The translations under genes and the position numbers were made by a program. The notes below the pieces were generated by a model. The model worked only from the letters and a program-made list of their open reading frames with translations. It made no database searches and was not told the origin of the DNA. This document shows, in pieces, positions 28,377 to 39,465 of a stretch of DNA of 64,000 bases (the first letter of the stretch is position 1; each line of letters begins with the position of its first letter). Source of the stretch: Rhizobium pisi (GTDB lineage Bacteria > Pseudomonadota > Alphaproteobacteria > Rhizobiales > Rhizobiaceae); assembly GCF_003938655.1 (NCBI RefSeq), contig NZ_RJJT01000006.1:62001-126000 (forward strand), read 5' to 3'.

Positions 28377-30792
28377 CATCAGGCTTGCCGGAATCGGAAA
28401 AGCTGTCGCTGCGCCAGTCGTAGGCGCGATGGCGCATCCAGGGTCGCAGCAATGTGTCGAATGCCGTTGCAACCTCGATCCCCCTTTCGGTAAAGCGAAG
28501 CTCGACCGCTCCTGTCTTGCGCAGCGTCTCGCCCGTAAAGAGCAGTGCGCCGGAACGGCAGCGGTCAAAGCGCAAGCGGACCGGTGTGACGACGATGTCA
28601 GCTGTATCACAAGCCGGTCCGAGATAGGCGGCATTGTTGATGACAGTCAGTGTCTTTCCATTATCAAGTAAGGTGGTGCACCAGGCGGCCTTCAGGCAGG
28701 AAAAGTGTGACGGTGGGTTGGTGGCGATCGCCTGTCTCATCGCCTCTCGGGCGTCATTCTGCTGATCAGGCGAGAGTTGCGGCCTTTTGCCTTGAAGCGC
28801 AGCAGGCGCGTTGCTCATCCCAACCATGACCGGCTGGCGGTGTTCTTCGATGGCAAGCGCGCGTTTCCATTGTTCGAAGATAAAAGCTGGTGGTTTCGTG
28901 CGGTTCGAAGCCATTGTCTCGCCATCGACGATAGCGACCAGACCGCCGTCTTCGGCAATGGTGACGTTAGGGGCCACCCCTGACGGCAGCATCACGACAG
29001 CCAGCGTGGAAATCGCGACGATTGCCATTCCGATGTGCCACAGGCGGGTTTTAAGCAATGTCAGCAAGAGAAAGCCCAAGACAGCCGTCGGGAAGTACCA
29101 ACCGGACAAACGGCCCACATCTATATTGCCGCCCCAGCCGGATACCGTGTTTGCAATTGCGATCACCAGACCGAGCCCAGTGCCTGCGACCTGCCATGCC
29201 CAACCGTCCAGGCCAAAAGGCATCAGCAGCATCGCGATCATGCCGAATGGCATGACAATAAAGGAGATCACCGGCATGGCTGCGAGATTTGCCGGCAGCC
29301 CATAGGCGGTCAGGCGATGGAAATGCTCGATGGAAAACAGCGCGGTCGAGAAACCGCCGATCAATGAGGTCAGCAAAATGCCGCCGAAGAAGCCGCCAAC
29401 CATGAAGAAGGGTTTCATGATCGGCAGCTTGGCGAAGGCGTTCTCCCGCATCGGCCGCATTTTCCAGAGGTCGTAGCCCGCAACCAGCGCAAGCGTGGCG
29501 GCAAAGGACATCTGGAAACTCGGCCCCAGCACCTCTGATGGCGAGACGGCAAGGATTACGAGAGCGGAAAGCGCGACGTTCCTGAGACTGATCGAGGGCC
29601 GGTCGAAGAAGACGGCGATCAGCATGATCGCCATCATGATAAAGGCGCGCTCGGCGGAGACGGCAAAGCCCGAGATCATATAATAGGCCGTCACAGCTAG
29701 GAGCGCGCCGGCGGCGGCGATCTTCTTCGTCGGCCAGGCTTGAGCAATGCCCGGAATCAGGCTGAAGATCATGCGCAGGCCGACGAAGAAAATGCCGGCT
29801 GACAGTGCCATATTGAGACCGGAAATCGCAATGATGTGGGCAAGGCCAGACTGCCTTAGGGCCTCCGTGGTTTGGTCCGAGATTGCCCGTCTCTCATCGG
29901 CGACAAGAGAGGCGGCAAAAGCGCCTGTGTCGCCGGGCAGAATAGAGCGTATGCGGTCGCCGATGCGGCTGCGCAGCCGATAGAGCCATTCGAGCAGAGC
30001 CTCCGACGTCGATCGCGCAACCGCAGGAGGCCCCGTCGACAAATCGACCCTGTCAGGCGCGCCATAAAAGAAACCGTTGGCGCCAATGCCGTCGAAATAA
30101 GACCCGAAGGAGAAATCGTTGAGCTCGGGAAGTGCGGGACCTGCCGGCGGCGTCAACCGCGCCCTGCCAGTTATGATATCGCCGATCTCGAAAGGCGTGT
30201 CCGCCCCGCGGACGATCGCGGTGATCCGTTCCGGCGGTCGCTTCACCTCGGGCGCCTCAGTGCCCATAACTTCAAGAACGTAGCGGTACCGCCCGCGACC
30301 GTCGCCTTCGCGTCGTTCGACCCGGCCGGTCACCGTCGTCGTCACTGATGAATCGAGGATCACGGTCGAGGCTCGCCAGCTCTCGAACTGTGCGGAGAGC
30401 ATGCCGCAAACCACAAGCGCAAGTGCGACGAACGTTGCCCGCAATGCCGCCCGGCTATTGCTGGTGACAAGCAGAGCGACCGTCAGCACCAGCAGGCAGA
30501 GCAGCGATAAGACGACCGGAAAATCCGATGCCGCGAGAAACCAGAAGGCCGCCCCGGCGCCGAGGAAGACCGGCGAAAAAAGCAGCAGGCGGCCATGGTC
30601 CGCTTCCTCTCTCAGCATGCGGACGGAGGCACGCAGCGATCGGGCGGTTATAACAGGCAGCCGATGACGCAACGGCGTCGCCGACTGCGTCCTTGCCGGT
30701 CGCGTCGTCTCGATAGGCGCGGAAAGGCCCGAGGAGCCGGCAATGCCTGCGCCTGTTTCCCGCCGCAATTCGACTGTCGTCAATTCCTGCAT
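28357..30792 (-). CDS. comEC: ComEC/Rec2-family DNA-uptake membrane protein
   Basis: 811 residues from ATG 30792 ([14 protein letters not shown]); the 33 codons before it look non-native. A hydrophobic N-terminal region with a DUF4131-type soluble loop, then the Competence domain with many membrane helices ([16 protein letters not shown] is the hallmark). The C-terminal ~150 residues lack the HxHxDH motif of a working metallo-beta-lactamase domain. ComEC forms the inner-membrane channel for single-stranded DNA in transformation. It overlaps lexA tail to tail by 20 bases. Confidence 0.92.
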   Translation of the reverse strand: MQELTTVELRRETGAGIAGSSGLSAPIETTRPARTQSATPLRHRLPVITARSLRASVRMLREEADHGRLLLFSPVFLGAGAAFWFLAASDFPVVLSLLCLLVLTVALLVTSNSRAALRATFVALALVVCGMLSAQFESWRASTVILDSSVTTTVTGRVERREGDGRGRYRYVLEVMGTEAPEVKRPPERITAIVRGADTPFEIGDIITGRARLTPPAGPALPELNDFSFGSYFDGIGANGFFYGAPDRVDLSTGPPAVARSTSEALLEWLYRLRSRIGDRIRSILPGDTGAFAASLVADERRAISDQTTEALRQSGLAHIIAISGLNMALSAGIFFVGLRMIFSLIPGIAQAWPTKKIAAAGALLAVTAYYMISGFAVSAERAFIMMAIMLIAVFFDRPSISLRNVALSALVILAVSPSEVLGPSFQMSFAATLALVAGYDLWKMRPMRENAFAKLPIMKPFFMVGGFFGGILLTSLIGGFSTALFSIEHFHRLTAYGLPANLAAMPVISFIVMPFGMIAMLLMPFGLDGWAWQVAGTGLGLVIAIANTVSGWGGNIDVGRLSGWYFPTAVLGFLLLTLLKTRLWHIGMAIVAISTLAVVMLPSGVAPNVTIAEDGGLVAIVDGETMASNRTKPPAFIFEQWKRALAIEEHRQPVMVGMSNAPAALQGKRPQLSPDQQNDAREAMRQAIATNPPSHFSCLKAAWCTTLLDNGKTLTVINNAAYLGPACDTADIVVTPVRLRFDRCRSGALLFTGETLRKTGAVELRFTERGIEVATAFDTLLRPWMRHRAYDWRSDSFSDSGKPDVSDSGE

Positions 30793-31080
30793 GCGCCGCC
30801 CAAGACACCCCGAAGGCGGCCAGAATGCAACCTCCAATCGGATCCGGCAAGAATAATCGATTGAAATATGAGGGGGAATCGCGGGCGCCAAAAGTCCAGT
30901 CGAATCATCGGCTTCCGTTATGCGTGCGGCTCATCGCTGCAGTGCCTAAAAGGTGATGCCGCAATGCACAAAATGCCATCACGGTAACTTGGCATTAGCC
31001 TCGTGATCATATAGCTATCGGTGAGGACGCTTAACCCCTATGGCGCTTTTAAGGCGCTACCGACATTTCGGAGGATCAGC

Positions 31081-32370
31081 ATGACGGATCAAAGCGCTAC
31101 AATAAAAATCGGTGACAAATCAGTCGACCTTGCCGTCAAGAGCGGCACGATCGGCCCAAGCGTCATCGATATCGGTGCCCTGTACAAGAACACCGCTTCC
31201 TTCACGTACGATCCGGGTTTTACCTCGACCGCATCCTGTGAATCGAAAATTACTTACATCGACGGCGACGAAGGCGTGCTGCTGCATCGCGGCTATCCGA
31301 TCGAGCAGCTCGCCGAGCATGGCGACTTCCTCGAAGTCTGCTACCTGCTTCTCTACGGCGAACTGCCGACGGCCGTGCAGAAGAAGGATTTCGATTATCG
31401 CGTCACGCACCACACCATGGTGCACGAGCAGATGAGCCGCTTCTTCACCGGTTTCCGCCGCGATGCGCATCCGATGGCCGTCATGTGCGGCTGCGTCGGC
31501 GCGCTGTCGGCCTTCTATCACGACTCGACCGACATCACCGATCCGCACCAGCGCATGGTTGCCAGCCTGCGCATGATCGCCAAGATGCCGACGCTTGCCG
31601 CCATGGCCTACAAGTACCATATCGGCCAGCCGTTCGTTTATCCGAAGAACGACCTCGACTACGCGTCGAACTTCCTGCGCATGTGCTTTGCCGTTCCCTG
31701 CGAGGAATATGTGGTCAATCCGGTGCTTGCCCGCGCCATGGACCGCATCTTCATCCTGCATGCCGATCACGAGCAGAACGCCTCGACCTCGACCGTCCGC
31801 CTCGCCGGTTCGTCGGGCGCCAATCCGTTCGCCTGCATCGCCGCCGGCATTGCCTGCCTCTGGGGGCCTGCTCACGGCGGCGCCAACGAAGCAGCGCTCA
31901 ACATGCTGCATGAGATCGGCACGGTCGACCATATTCCGGAATATATCGCCCGCGCCAAGGACAAGAACGATCCGTTCCGCCTGATGGGCTTCGGCCACCG
32001 CGTCTACAAGAACTACGATCCGCGCGCCAAGATCATGCAGAAGACCACGCATGAAGTGCTCGGCGAACTCGGCATCAAGGACGATCCGCTGCTCGAAGTG
32101 GCGATGGAGCTGGAGCGCATCGCGCTCACCGACGAATACTTCATCGAAAAGAAGCTCTATCCGAACATCGACTTCTATTCCGGCATCACGCTGAAGGCGC
32201 TCGGCTTCCCCACGACCATGTTCACCGTGCTCTTCGCGCTCGCCCGCACCGTCGGCTGGATCGCGCAGTGGAACGAGATGATCGAGGATCCGGAACAGCG
32301 CATCGGCCGTCCGCGGCAGCTTTATATCGGCGAACCGAAGCGTGACTATATCCCGGTTTCGAAGCGCTAA
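31081..32370 (+). CDS. gltA: Citrate synthase (type II)
   Basis: 429 residues from ATG 31081, with GGAGG upstream. Active-site motifs include [25 protein letters not shown] and [15 protein letters not shown], with the catalytic His and Asp of hexameric gram-negative citrate synthases. It commits acetyl-CoA, made by the pdh complex encoded in this window, to the TCA cycle. Its 3' end is followed by palindromes and a strong terminator that overlaps lpxB. Confidence 0.97.
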   Translation: MTDQSATIKIGDKSVDLAVKSGTIGPSVIDIGALYKNTASFTYDPGFTSTASCESKITYIDGDEGVLLHRGYPIEQLAEHGDFLEVCYLLLYGELPTAVQKKDFDYRVTHHTMVHEQMSRFFTGFRRDAHPMAVMCGCVGALSAFYHDSTDITDPHQRMVASLRMIAKMPTLAAMAYKYHIGQPFVYPKNDLDYASNFLRMCFAVPCEEYVVNPVLARAMDRIFILHADHEQNASTSTVRLAGSSGANPFACIAAGIACLWGPAHGGANEAALNMLHEIGTVDHIPEYIARAKDKNDPFRLMGFGHRVYKNYDPRAKIMQKTTHEVLGELGIKDDPLLEVAMELERIALTDEYFIEKKLYPNIDFYSGITLKALGFPTTMFTVLFALARTVGWIAQWNEMIEDPEQRIGRPRQLYIGEPKRDYIPVSKR

Positions 32371-32375
32371 TCGCT

Positions 32376-32460
32376 TTACAGCGCTGCGCGTCCTTCAGAC
32401 GCGCTGCGTTTAACACTTTGAATTGATGCATCGGTCCGAAACTCTCTGATTTTCGGACCG
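32376..32460. repeat. Two palindromes in the gltA 3' region, related to the 13582 element
   Basis: First a palindromic block gcgctgcgcgtc cttca gacgcgctgcg followed by tttaacactttgaattgatgca, which resembles the ttaattctttgattcatgca block at 13620. Then a perfect 10-bp stem cggtccgaaa (32432-32441) with tttcggaccg (32451-32460). The pair precedes the gltA terminator. Confidence 0.5.
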
Positions 32461-32478
32461 ACGCTATAGCCAAAAGAA

Positions 32479-32506
32479 AACCCGGTCAGAAACGGCCGGG
32501 TTTTTT
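32479..32506. terminator. Bidirectional terminator of gltA and lpxB
   Basis: aacccggtc (32479-32487), loop agaaac, ggccgggtt (32494-32502), then T-rich sequence on the plus strand; on the minus strand the stem is followed by UUUUCUUUU. It contains the last two bases of the stop codon region and the final codons of lpxB. Confidence 0.88.
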
Positions 32507-33655
32507 CTTTTTCAGTACGTCGAGAAGAATTTCAGCGGCATGCTCGCCGGGCGGCTTTTCGGTCTGCATCCGTTGCCAGACGAGCTCGTAGCCTTCCTTC
32601 ATCGCCTTGAGCTGGCTGGTGTCGCCTGACAGCCTTTCCATCCAGCGTGCCAGGCTTGCGCCGCGAACGACATCGTTCAGATATTCCGGCACGATCGCGT
32701 AATCGGCAATCAGATTTGGCAGCGCGCCGGTCCAGGTCTTGATGCCTGACGTCAGCATGCGCATGATCCAGTCGACCTTGTAGGCGGAGACGACGGGAAC
32801 CTCGGCAAGCGCCAGTTCGAGAATAACGGTTCCAGACGCCGCCATGGCTGCATCGGCTTCGGCGAAGGCCTTCCATTTTGCCTCCGCACCGATAACGATC
32901 TCCGGCTTTACCGCCCATCCCGCGGTCATTTCGCGGACAAGCGCCTGTTTGTGCGTCACCGTCGGCAGAATGAAGCGCATTGGCCCATTGCGGGCGACAA
33001 GTTCATTCGTGGCAGCCTCGAAATAAGGCATAAGCTTCTTGATTTCGGAAGAACGCGAGCCGGGAAGAAGAAGGATCGCACCGTTGCCGGGCTGTCTCCC
33101 GGCACGCAGGCGCCGGGTCTCCAGCAGGGCCGGGTCGGCGATCAGGCGATGCCCCACATAGGTCGTTGCCGGGCCGCCGAGTGCGCGCATCGTCGCCGGC
33201 TCAAAGGGAAGAACGGCGAGCACGTGATCGACATAGCCGAGCATGCGCGTGGCACGGTATTCCTTCCAGGCCCAGACGCTCGGGCAGACATAATTGACCA
33301 CAGGCAGATCAGGCAGCGCGATGCGAACTCGCTTCGCGACGCGATGGGTGAAATCGGGGCTGTCGATGATGAGAAGGACATCCGGCCTTGCGGCGACGAT
33401 TGCCGCCGCCGTTTTGCGGATCAGGCTAAACAGTCTCGGCAGCCGGCTCAGCACCTGGGTGATGCCCATGATCGACAGCTCTGAGAAGTCGAACAGGGAT
33501 CTCAAGCCTTCGGCCTGCAGCCCCTCGCCGCCGACGCCGACGAGCTCCACCGGTCCGGGATGAATGCGCTTCAGGGCGGCAATGAGATCGGCACCGAGCA
33601 GATCGCCTGACACCTCACCGGCGATGACGGCAACCTTCAGCGGCGTCCCGTTCAT
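32486..33655 (-). CDS. lpxB: Lipid-A-disaccharide synthase
   Basis: 389 residues from ATG 33655 (MNGTPLKVAVIAGEVSGDLLGA), which overlaps the lpxI stop by four bases; the much longer frame upstream is the shifted shadow of lpxI. AGEVSGD and the LLPGSRSSEI region are diagnostic. It joins UDP-2,3-diacylglucosamine with lipid X to form the tetraacyl disaccharide of lipid A at the inner membrane. The last codons (KKKKPGRF) overlap the terminator. Confidence 0.96.
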   Translation of the reverse strand: MNGTPLKVAVIAGEVSGDLLGADLIAALKRIHPGPVELVGVGGEGLQAEGLRSLFDFSELSIMGITQVLSRLPRLFSLIRKTAAAIVAARPDVLLIIDSPDFTHRVAKRVRIALPDLPVVNYVCPSVWAWKEYRATRMLGYVDHVLAVLPFEPATMRALGGPATTYVGHRLIADPALLETRRLRAGRQPGNGAILLLPGSRSSEIKKLMPYFEAATNELVARNGPMRFILPTVTHKQALVREMTAGWAVKPEIVIGAEAKWKAFAEADAAMAASGTVILELALAEVPVVSAYKVDWIMRMLTSGIKTWTGALPNLIADYAIVPEYLNDVVRGASLARWMERLSGDTSQLKAMKEGYELVWQRMQTEKPPGEHAAEILLDVLKKKKPGRF

Positions 33656-34533
33656 TCGAGCCCCCATGCCGGCAGGCCGCGATCGATGCCGCAGACGAAA
33701 AGCCCGGCCTCGTCGGCGGCCCTGATGACGCCGGCGCGATCGAGCACCAGCGAGCGGCCGGCCTCGACGGCGATACCGGCAAGGCCGGCCTTTTTTGCAT
33801 TGAAGACTGTGGAAGCGCCGATCGCAGGCAGGTCGGCGCGGATATCCTGCTGCGGCTTGCAAATCTTGACGAGCGCACCCCGGCGGCGCGGCGAGATCCG
33901 CCCGGCTGCCCTGAGACCCGTCACCCGCTCGAGCATCTCATCGGTACCTTCAAGACCCTCCATCGCAACGACCCGCCCGCCGATGCTGACGGCGCCCTGC
34001 CCGACATCAAGCCGGCCGAGCATCTCGGCGGCTTCGGCCGCGCGCGCGATATCGCGCCGATCTTCCTCACCGGGCGCCAATGCGCCGAGCGGGCCGACGG
34101 CAGCCAGAAGGTCGGGGGCAATCTCATGGGCGCCAACGACACGCCGGCCATTTCCTTCGATCAGCCGGATCACCATCTGCAGAACCGTATCATCGCCGCC
34201 GGACAGCAGGGTCCGAATGGCAGCCGGCACCTTCATCAGAATGCGCAGCGTTGGGCGTACCTCGCGCCATTCCGGCCGCCGGCGCACGCTGCCCGACATC
34301 ACGACGCGGCCGACGCCATAGCGGTTGAACAATCCATCGAGGGCTGCGAAATCCCCGATGCCGACAACGGCATGGTCATAGCCTTCCCAGCGCCGATCGC
34401 TTTCGTCCTTCAACGCGACGATAACAGGATTTTCGCCGGCAGCACGCGCAGCCTCGGCGACATAGGAAGGCAGAAGGCCACCGCCGGCGATGATCGCCAG
34501 CCGGCCTGCAGCGGTGTCGCCCGATAAAGTCAC
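33652..34533 (-). CDS. lpxI: UDP-2,3-diacylglucosamine pyrophosphatase LpxI
   Basis: 293 residues. AIIAGGGLLPSYVAEAA, VMSGSVRRRPEW and GLAGIAVEAGRSLVLDR are characteristic of LpxI (DUF1009), the alphaproteobacterial replacement for LpxH. It hydrolyses UDP-2,3-diacylglucosamine to lipid X, the step before LpxB. It lies three bases after lpxA and overlaps lpxB. Confidence 0.95.
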   Translation of the reverse strand: MTLSGDTAAGRLAIIAGGGLLPSYVAEAARAAGENPVIVALKDESDRRWEGYDHAVVGIGDFAALDGLFNRYGVGRVVMSGSVRRRPEWREVRPTLRILMKVPAAIRTLLSGGDDTVLQMVIRLIEGNGRRVVGAHEIAPDLLAAVGPLGALAPGEEDRRDIARAAEAAEMLGRLDVGQGAVSIGGRVVAMEGLEGTDEMLERVTGLRAAGRISPRRRGALVKICKPQQDIRADLPAIGASTVFNAKKAGLAGIAVEAGRSLVLDRAGVIRAADEAGLFVCGIDRGLPAWGLE

Positions 34534-34536
34534 GGA

Positions 34537-35355
34537 CTAGCCTTTCTGCCCCCGGGTGGGTGAGGACAGAGCGCGATCGCTATCGGAAGCGATGAAATCG
34601 AGGATCTGGATCACCTGCTCGCAATCGGCATATTCCTCGCGAATGGCGGCGGCGTTTTCGCGGACGGAGGCCGTCCCTTCGAAGATCGCCTTGTAGGCGC
34701 GGCGCACCCTGTGGATGACGGCGCGGTCAATCCCGGCGCGCGTCATGCCGACGACATTGAGGCCGCTCAGCAGGCCGGGATTGCCGTTCAGCATGCCATA
34801 GGGAATGACGTCGTAGCTCACTGCCGAAAGACCGCCGACGAAGGCCTGGCGGCCGACGCGGGTGAACTGGTGAACGGCCGATCCGCCGCCCAGGATGACG
34901 CGATCCTCGATGACGACATGGCCGGCGAGCATGACATTGTTCGACATGATCACGTGATTGCCCACACGGCAGTCATGCGCGACATGGGAATTGGCAAGGA
35001 AGAGGTTGTTGTCGCCGACGATCGTCTGGCCGCCGAAATCGGCCGTCCCCGTGTTCATCGTCACGCCTTCGCGGATCGTGCAGTTGGCGCCGACCGTCAG
35101 CGTCGTCTCCTCGCCGCCATGATGCACGCTCTGCGGATCGCCGCCGATGACGGCCATCGGGAAGATACGCGTGCCCTTGCCGATCACGGTGCGGCCGGTG
35201 ACGACAGCATTCGACAAGAGTTCGACATTCGCATGCAGGACGACATGCGGCCCGACATGGCAGAAGGGACCGATCTTGACGCCCTCACCGATAACAGCAC
35301 CGTCATCGACGGCGGCCATCGGATGAATACGGGCGCTTTCGGCGATATTGCTCAT
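34537..35355 (-). CDS. lpxA: UDP-N-acetylglucosamine acyltransferase
   Basis: 272 residues. A left-handed beta helix of hexapeptide repeats, with [20 protein letters not shown] around the catalytic histidine region and [17 protein letters not shown]. It adds the first acyl chain to UDP-GlcNAc in lipid A synthesis. The ATG overlaps the fabZ stop by four bases. Confidence 0.97.
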   Translation of the reverse strand: MSNIAESARIHPMAAVDDGAVIGEGVKIGPFCHVGPHVVLHANVELLSNAVVTGRTVIGKGTRIFPMAVIGGDPQSVHHGGEETTLTVGANCTIREGVTMNTGTADFGGQTIVGDNNLFLANSHVAHDCRVGNHVIMSNNVMLAGHVVIEDRVILGGGSAVHQFTRVGRQAFVGGLSAVSYDVIPYGMLNGNPGLLSGLNVVGMTRAGIDRAVIHRVRRAYKAIFEGTASVRENAAAIREEYADCEQVIQILDFIASDSDRALSSPTRGQKG

Positions 35356-35819
35356 GCCTGATCCTTACGAACGATCATCGCGCCGATATCGGCTTCGGCG
35401 ACAAGCGCACCGTCGACTTTGGCGTCGCAATGGAATTTCCAGATGTTGCCGCGCTGCTTGTGCTTCTTGACATGGAATTCGACGCGATCACCGGGCACGA
35501 CGGGCTTACGAAAACGCGCATTCTCGATGGTCATGAAGTAGACGAGGTTGCCCGGCTGACCTTCCTTCTTGGCACAGATCGCGCCCGCGGTCTGTGCCAT
35601 GCCCTCGATCAGCAGGACCCCCGGCATGATCGGAGATTCCGGAAAATGACCCGTGAAATGCGGTTCGTTCACTGTCACATTCTTGATGCCGATCGCCGCG
35701 TTGTCACCGTCGATCTCGATGATCTTGTCGACCATGAGAAACGGATAACGATGCGGCAGCAGCTTCATGATTTCAATGATGTCAGCCGAAGAAAGCGTTG
35801 TCGTGGCTTCCTCAGTCAT
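35352..35819 (-). CDS. fabZ: 3-hydroxyacyl-ACP dehydratase FabZ
   Basis: 155 residues of the hot-dog fold, with [14 protein letters not shown] and the active-site helix [20 protein letters not shown], where H and E act in dehydration. It draws 3-hydroxyacyl-ACP toward fatty acid elongation, in competition with LpxA/LpxD, which explains its place between them. Overlaps lpxD by 8 bases and lpxA by 4. Confidence 0.97.
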   Translation of the reverse strand: MTEEATTTLSSADIIEIMKLLPHRYPFLMVDKIIEIDGDNAAIGIKNVTVNEPHFTGHFPESPIMPGVLLIEGMAQTAGAICAKKEGQPGNLVYFMTIENARFRKPVVPGDRVEFHVKKHKQRGNIWKFHCDAKVDGALVAEADIGAMIVRKDQA

Positions 35820-36879
35820 TTTGCTTGCCTCCAGGGTTCCTCCCGCGCAGCTTGCTCTTCGACACCTGCTGCGCGGCCTCTCTCAGATAGTCTTTTAACG
35901 GACGTGCAGGTACACCGCCATATTGCCCGCCGGCGGCAAGATCGGTCATGATACCGCTTTTGGCGGCGATCTGCACGCCGTCACCGATCGTAACATGCCC
36001 CTTGATGCCAACCTGGCCGCCGATCTGCACGCCATTGCCGATCTTCGTGCTGCCGGCGATGCCAACCTGGGCGACGATGGCGCAATGGCGGCCGATCTGC
36101 ACGTTGTGGCCAATCTGCACCTGGTTGTCGATCTTGGTGCCCTCGCCGATGACCGTGTCGTCCATGGCGCCGCGGTCGATCGTGGTATTGGCGCCGATCT
36201 CGACGTTGTCCTGAATGATCACCCGGCCGATCTGAACGATCTTGATCATGCCGCGCGGACCTGGCGCATAACCGAAACCATCTTGGCCGATGCGGACGCC
36301 GTTGTGGATGATGACGCCATTGCCGATCAGCGCGCAGAGAATGCTCGCGCCGGCAGCGATCGAACAATCCCGTCCGATCTTGACATTCGGGCCGATGATA
36401 GCGTGCGCGCCGATGCGCGTACCCTCGCCGATCTCGGCATGCGCACCGATAATGGCCATCGGCTCGACGATCACGCCCTTTTCGAGCTTTGCGCTCGGAT
36501 CGATCACTGCACTTGGCGCGATCTCGTTTTCACCCGGCGAAAAGACTTGAGGGCGCAATGCGGCGGGATAGAACAGGCCACCCGCCATGGCGAAAGCAGC
36601 ATGCGGATTAGACGACAGGATGACCGGGATATGCTCGGGCACGAGGTCGGTGAGCGCCTTGTCGCAGATCACCGCCGAGGCCTCGCATGTCGCCAGCTCA
36701 TCGCGGCTGCGACGCGACAGGATATAACAGACATCCCCCGGCCGTGCCCGGCTGATAGGGGCCACGGACCTGACGATGACATCGGCATGGTCGGAATTGG
36801 CAAGTTCCGCCCCAAGAAACTCTGCCAGCTCAGCGAGCTTCAGACCTTCATGGGGCAGAAAAAATACGTTTTGCTCCAT
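35812..36879 (-). CDS. lpxD: UDP-3-O-acylglucosamine N-acyltransferase
   Basis: 355 residues from ATG 36879 ([12 protein letters not shown]), with TGGAG upstream; a TTG two codons earlier is unlikely. An N-terminal uridine-binding domain precedes a long hexapeptide-repeat beta helix ([19 protein letters not shown] and repeats) with the catalytic histidine in NQVQIGHNV. It adds the second acyl chain in lipid A synthesis. Confidence 0.96.
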   Translation of the reverse strand: MEQNVFFLPHEGLKLAELAEFLGAELANSDHADVIVRSVAPISRARPGDVCYILSRRSRDELATCEASAVICDKALTDLVPEHIPVILSSNPHAAFAMAGGLFYPAALRPQVFSPGENEIAPSAVIDPSAKLEKGVIVEPMAIIGAHAEIGEGTRIGAHAIIGPNVKIGRDCSIAAGASILCALIGNGVIIHNGVRIGQDGFGYAPGPRGMIKIVQIGRVIIQDNVEIGANTTIDRGAMDDTVIGEGTKIDNQVQIGHNVQIGRHCAIVAQVGIAGSTKIGNGVQIGGQVGIKGHVTIGDGVQIAAKSGIMTDLAAGGQYGGVPARPLKDYLREAAQQVSKSKLRGRNPGGKQND

Positions 36880-36929
36880 CGGCAATGCTCCAGAACGGAA
36901 TTGAGTCTTACAGTTCCGGACTGCCGATA

Positions 36930-39269
36930 TCAGAATTGGTTGTTGATGCCAAACTTGAAGTTCTGCGTCTTGTCGAAGTCTTCCTTGAGAACCGGGATCG
37001 CGTAATCCAGACGCAATGCACCGAAGGGAGACTGCCAGACGACACCGACGCCGACGGAAGCGCGCAGGGAGGCATCTTCGCCATCGATGCCGTCGCCCCT
37101 CAGGTCAACGTCGTTGCCGAACAACGTGCCGGCGTCGGCGAAGACCGCGCCGCGCAGGTTGAAGTCGCGCGGGAAGCCGGGCATCGGGAAAGTCGCTTCA
37201 GCCGATGCCGTGAAATAAGTCGTACCGCCCAACGGATCGTCGTTGCTGCCCGAAACACGCGGGCCGATGCCCTTGTTTTCAAAGCCACGAATATCGCCGT
37301 TGGTCAGCGTGAACTGGTCGAAGACATTCAGGTGCTCGCCGAAGCCGACGACATAACCGGCACCAGCGGAGAGCGAGCCGATGATATCGGCATCGTCGGC
37401 GAGCAGACGGTAATAACGAGCCTTGCCGTAAATCTTGTAGAATTGCGAGTCGCCGCCGAGGCCGGCAATTTCCTGTGTGGCCGTCGCATAGATGCCTTCA
37501 CGCGGCAGGATCATATCGTCAAGCGTGTTGTAGGTCAGCGTCTGCGAGACGGAGGAACGTGTCCACGGGCTATCCTCGACGAGGTGCTGATATGGAGCGG
37601 ACAGGTCGGCAAGATCGCTGTTGCTCGCATCATACTTCATCTGCTTGTAGTTATAACGGAAGGTCGTCGCCAGATCTTCGGTGATCGGCGCAGTGACGCG
37701 CAGGACGACACTGGTTTCCTCATAGTCATAATTGCTGTTGCTCGACGTTTCGCTGCGGTTGACGTCGAAGCCTGCCGCGAGACGATAGCCAAGGAAATAG
37801 GGCTCGGTGAAGCTCACGCCGTAGCTGCGCGAACCTTCTTCGCCGCCGCCGGCAGAGATGCGGATGTACTGGCCGCGGCCGAGGAAGTTCTTTTCCTCGA
37901 TCGATGCTTCGAGCAGCAGGCCGTCACCGCCGGCCGCATAACCCGCACCGACGCCGAACGAACCGGTCGACTGATCCTGCACGTCGACGACCACGACGAC
38001 GCGGTCCGGCGAGCTGCCCGGCTGGGTGGTGATATTGACGGACGAGAAGTAACCGAGCGCTTCAAGGCGACGCTTGGCCTTGGTGATCATCTGCTGATTG
38101 AAGGCATCGCCTTCGCTCATGTCGAATTCGCGGCGGATCACGTAGTCGCGCGTGCGGCTGTTGCCGCGAATTTCGATACGCTCGACATAGGCGCGTTCGC
38201 CCTGGTCAACCAGATATTCGACGCCGATCGTGTTGTTGTTGAGGTCGCGGTTACCGCGCGGCGTTACGCGCGCGAAGGGATAACCGGCAGAGGCCACCTG
38301 ATCGGAGATCGCTTCGATCGACTTCTGGACCTCCTTGGCGTCGTAGACATGGCCTTCTTTCGTGCGCACGAGAGGCTGCAGCTGATCCGAGCCGACGCCC
38401 TCAACGGTCGACTGAACGGTCACCGGCCCGAAGTCGTAACGCTGCCCTTCCTCGATGTTGAAGGTAAGCGTGTATTTGTTGGTCGCCTCGTCGAAGGTGG
38501 CATCGGAAGAAACGATGCGCATGTCGGCATAGCCGCGATTGTAATAGAACTGGCGCAGCGCTTCTTCGTCGGCGTGGAGCTTGTCATCGTTGTAGACGTC
38601 CTTGCGGGTCAGGAACGAAAGGAAGTTCGACCGCTTGGTCTGGATGACGGCAGCCAGGCGGCCGGCGCTGTAAGCGTTGTTACCGACGAAATTGATCGCG
38701 TCGATCTTGGTGCGGTCACCCTCGTTGATGACGAAAGCGAGGTTGACGCGGCCTTCGCCGAGCGGCACCACCTGCGTCGTCACTTCGACTTCGCTGCGGC
38801 CGGTGGCGGCATAGGCATCCTTGATCGCCTGGATGTCGGACTGGATCTGGGTGTCGCTATAGGGGCCGGCAGCATGGGTCTGGACGAGCGTCGCGAGCTT
38901 GTCGTCCTTGATCTTGCGGTTGCCGTTGAAGACGACCTGATTGACGAGCTGGGCTTCCTGAACGTTGACAACGAGCGTGCTTCCCGAAACCGAGATCTTC
39001 ACGTCGGAGAAGTAACCCGTTCCGTAGAGCTGCTTGACGGAGTTATCGATATCGGTGTTCGAAAAACTCTTGCCGGGAGCGATAGTGAGGTTCGACCGGA
39101 CGGCTTCCGCGCCGACACGGCTTGCGCCGCGCACATCGATGCGCTGGATGACCGCGGCCTCAGCGGCCGTAGCGGAAACGAACGTCAAAGCACCTGCGCC
39201 CGAAGCAACAACACTAGCAGACAGCGCAACCGCCGATACTGCGTTCAAAAACTTTGAACCAGCCTTCAT
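36930..39269 (-). CDS. bamA: Outer membrane protein assembly factor BamA
   Basis: 779 residues. A signal peptide (cleavage near TAAEAAV), five POTRA domains (~40-420) and a C-terminal 16-strand barrel ending in phenylalanine (FKFGINNQF), the usual outer-membrane signature. BamA inserts beta-barrel proteins into the outer membrane. It sits between rseP (upstream) and lpxD, with a 196-base gap before it that may carry its own promoter. Confidence 0.97.
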   Translation of the reverse strand: MKAGSKFLNAVSAVALSASVVASGAGALTFVSATAAEAAVIQRIDVRGASRVGAEAVRSNLTIAPGKSFSNTDIDNSVKQLYGTGYFSDVKISVSGSTLVVNVQEAQLVNQVVFNGNRKIKDDKLATLVQTHAAGPYSDTQIQSDIQAIKDAYAATGRSEVEVTTQVVPLGEGRVNLAFVINEGDRTKIDAINFVGNNAYSAGRLAAVIQTKRSNFLSFLTRKDVYNDDKLHADEEALRQFYYNRGYADMRIVSSDATFDEATNKYTLTFNIEEGQRYDFGPVTVQSTVEGVGSDQLQPLVRTKEGHVYDAKEVQKSIEAISDQVASAGYPFARVTPRGNRDLNNNTIGVEYLVDQGERAYVERIEIRGNSRTRDYVIRREFDMSEGDAFNQQMITKAKRRLEALGYFSSVNITTQPGSSPDRVVVVVDVQDQSTGSFGVGAGYAAGGDGLLLEASIEEKNFLGRGQYIRISAGGGEEGSRSYGVSFTEPYFLGYRLAAGFDVNRSETSSNSNYDYEETSVVLRVTAPITEDLATTFRYNYKQMKYDASNSDLADLSAPYQHLVEDSPWTRSSVSQTLTYNTLDDMILPREGIYATATQEIAGLGGDSQFYKIYGKARYYRLLADDADIIGSLSAGAGYVVGFGEHLNVFDQFTLTNGDIRGFENKGIGPRVSGSNDDPLGGTTYFTASAEATFPMPGFPRDFNLRGAVFADAGTLFGNDVDLRGDGIDGEDASLRASVGVGVVWQSPFGALRLDYAIPVLKEDFDKTQNFKFGINNQF

Positions 39270-39465
39270 TTCACCTATTACCTTTTTTCCCTCGTCCCCG
39301 TCCCCGGGAAAACCCGATTCCGGTCACGTGTGTCGTTTTACCCGCTTTTGACATACAAGCAAGGGAGGTCGTTAATTTCTGTTTACTTCATTTCCAAGCG
39401 TGACCCATTCGCCACTACAGCCTTGAAACATCGTAAATAAATAGTAATTCCCTCACCCTGCGCGT

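Noticed and set aside
30793..31080. Expected gltX (glutamyl-tRNA synthetase) between gltA and comEC
   Set aside because: I recall gltX near this position in some relatives, but the gap has only 288 bases and no gene. I cannot tell whether its absence is unusual for this species, so it is not offered as a finding.
36885..39257. Long open frame (~790 codons) on the plus strand across bamA
   Set aside because: It is an antisense shadow typical of GC-rich DNA; bamA on the other strand has clear domains and a signal peptide, and the shadow has no family features.
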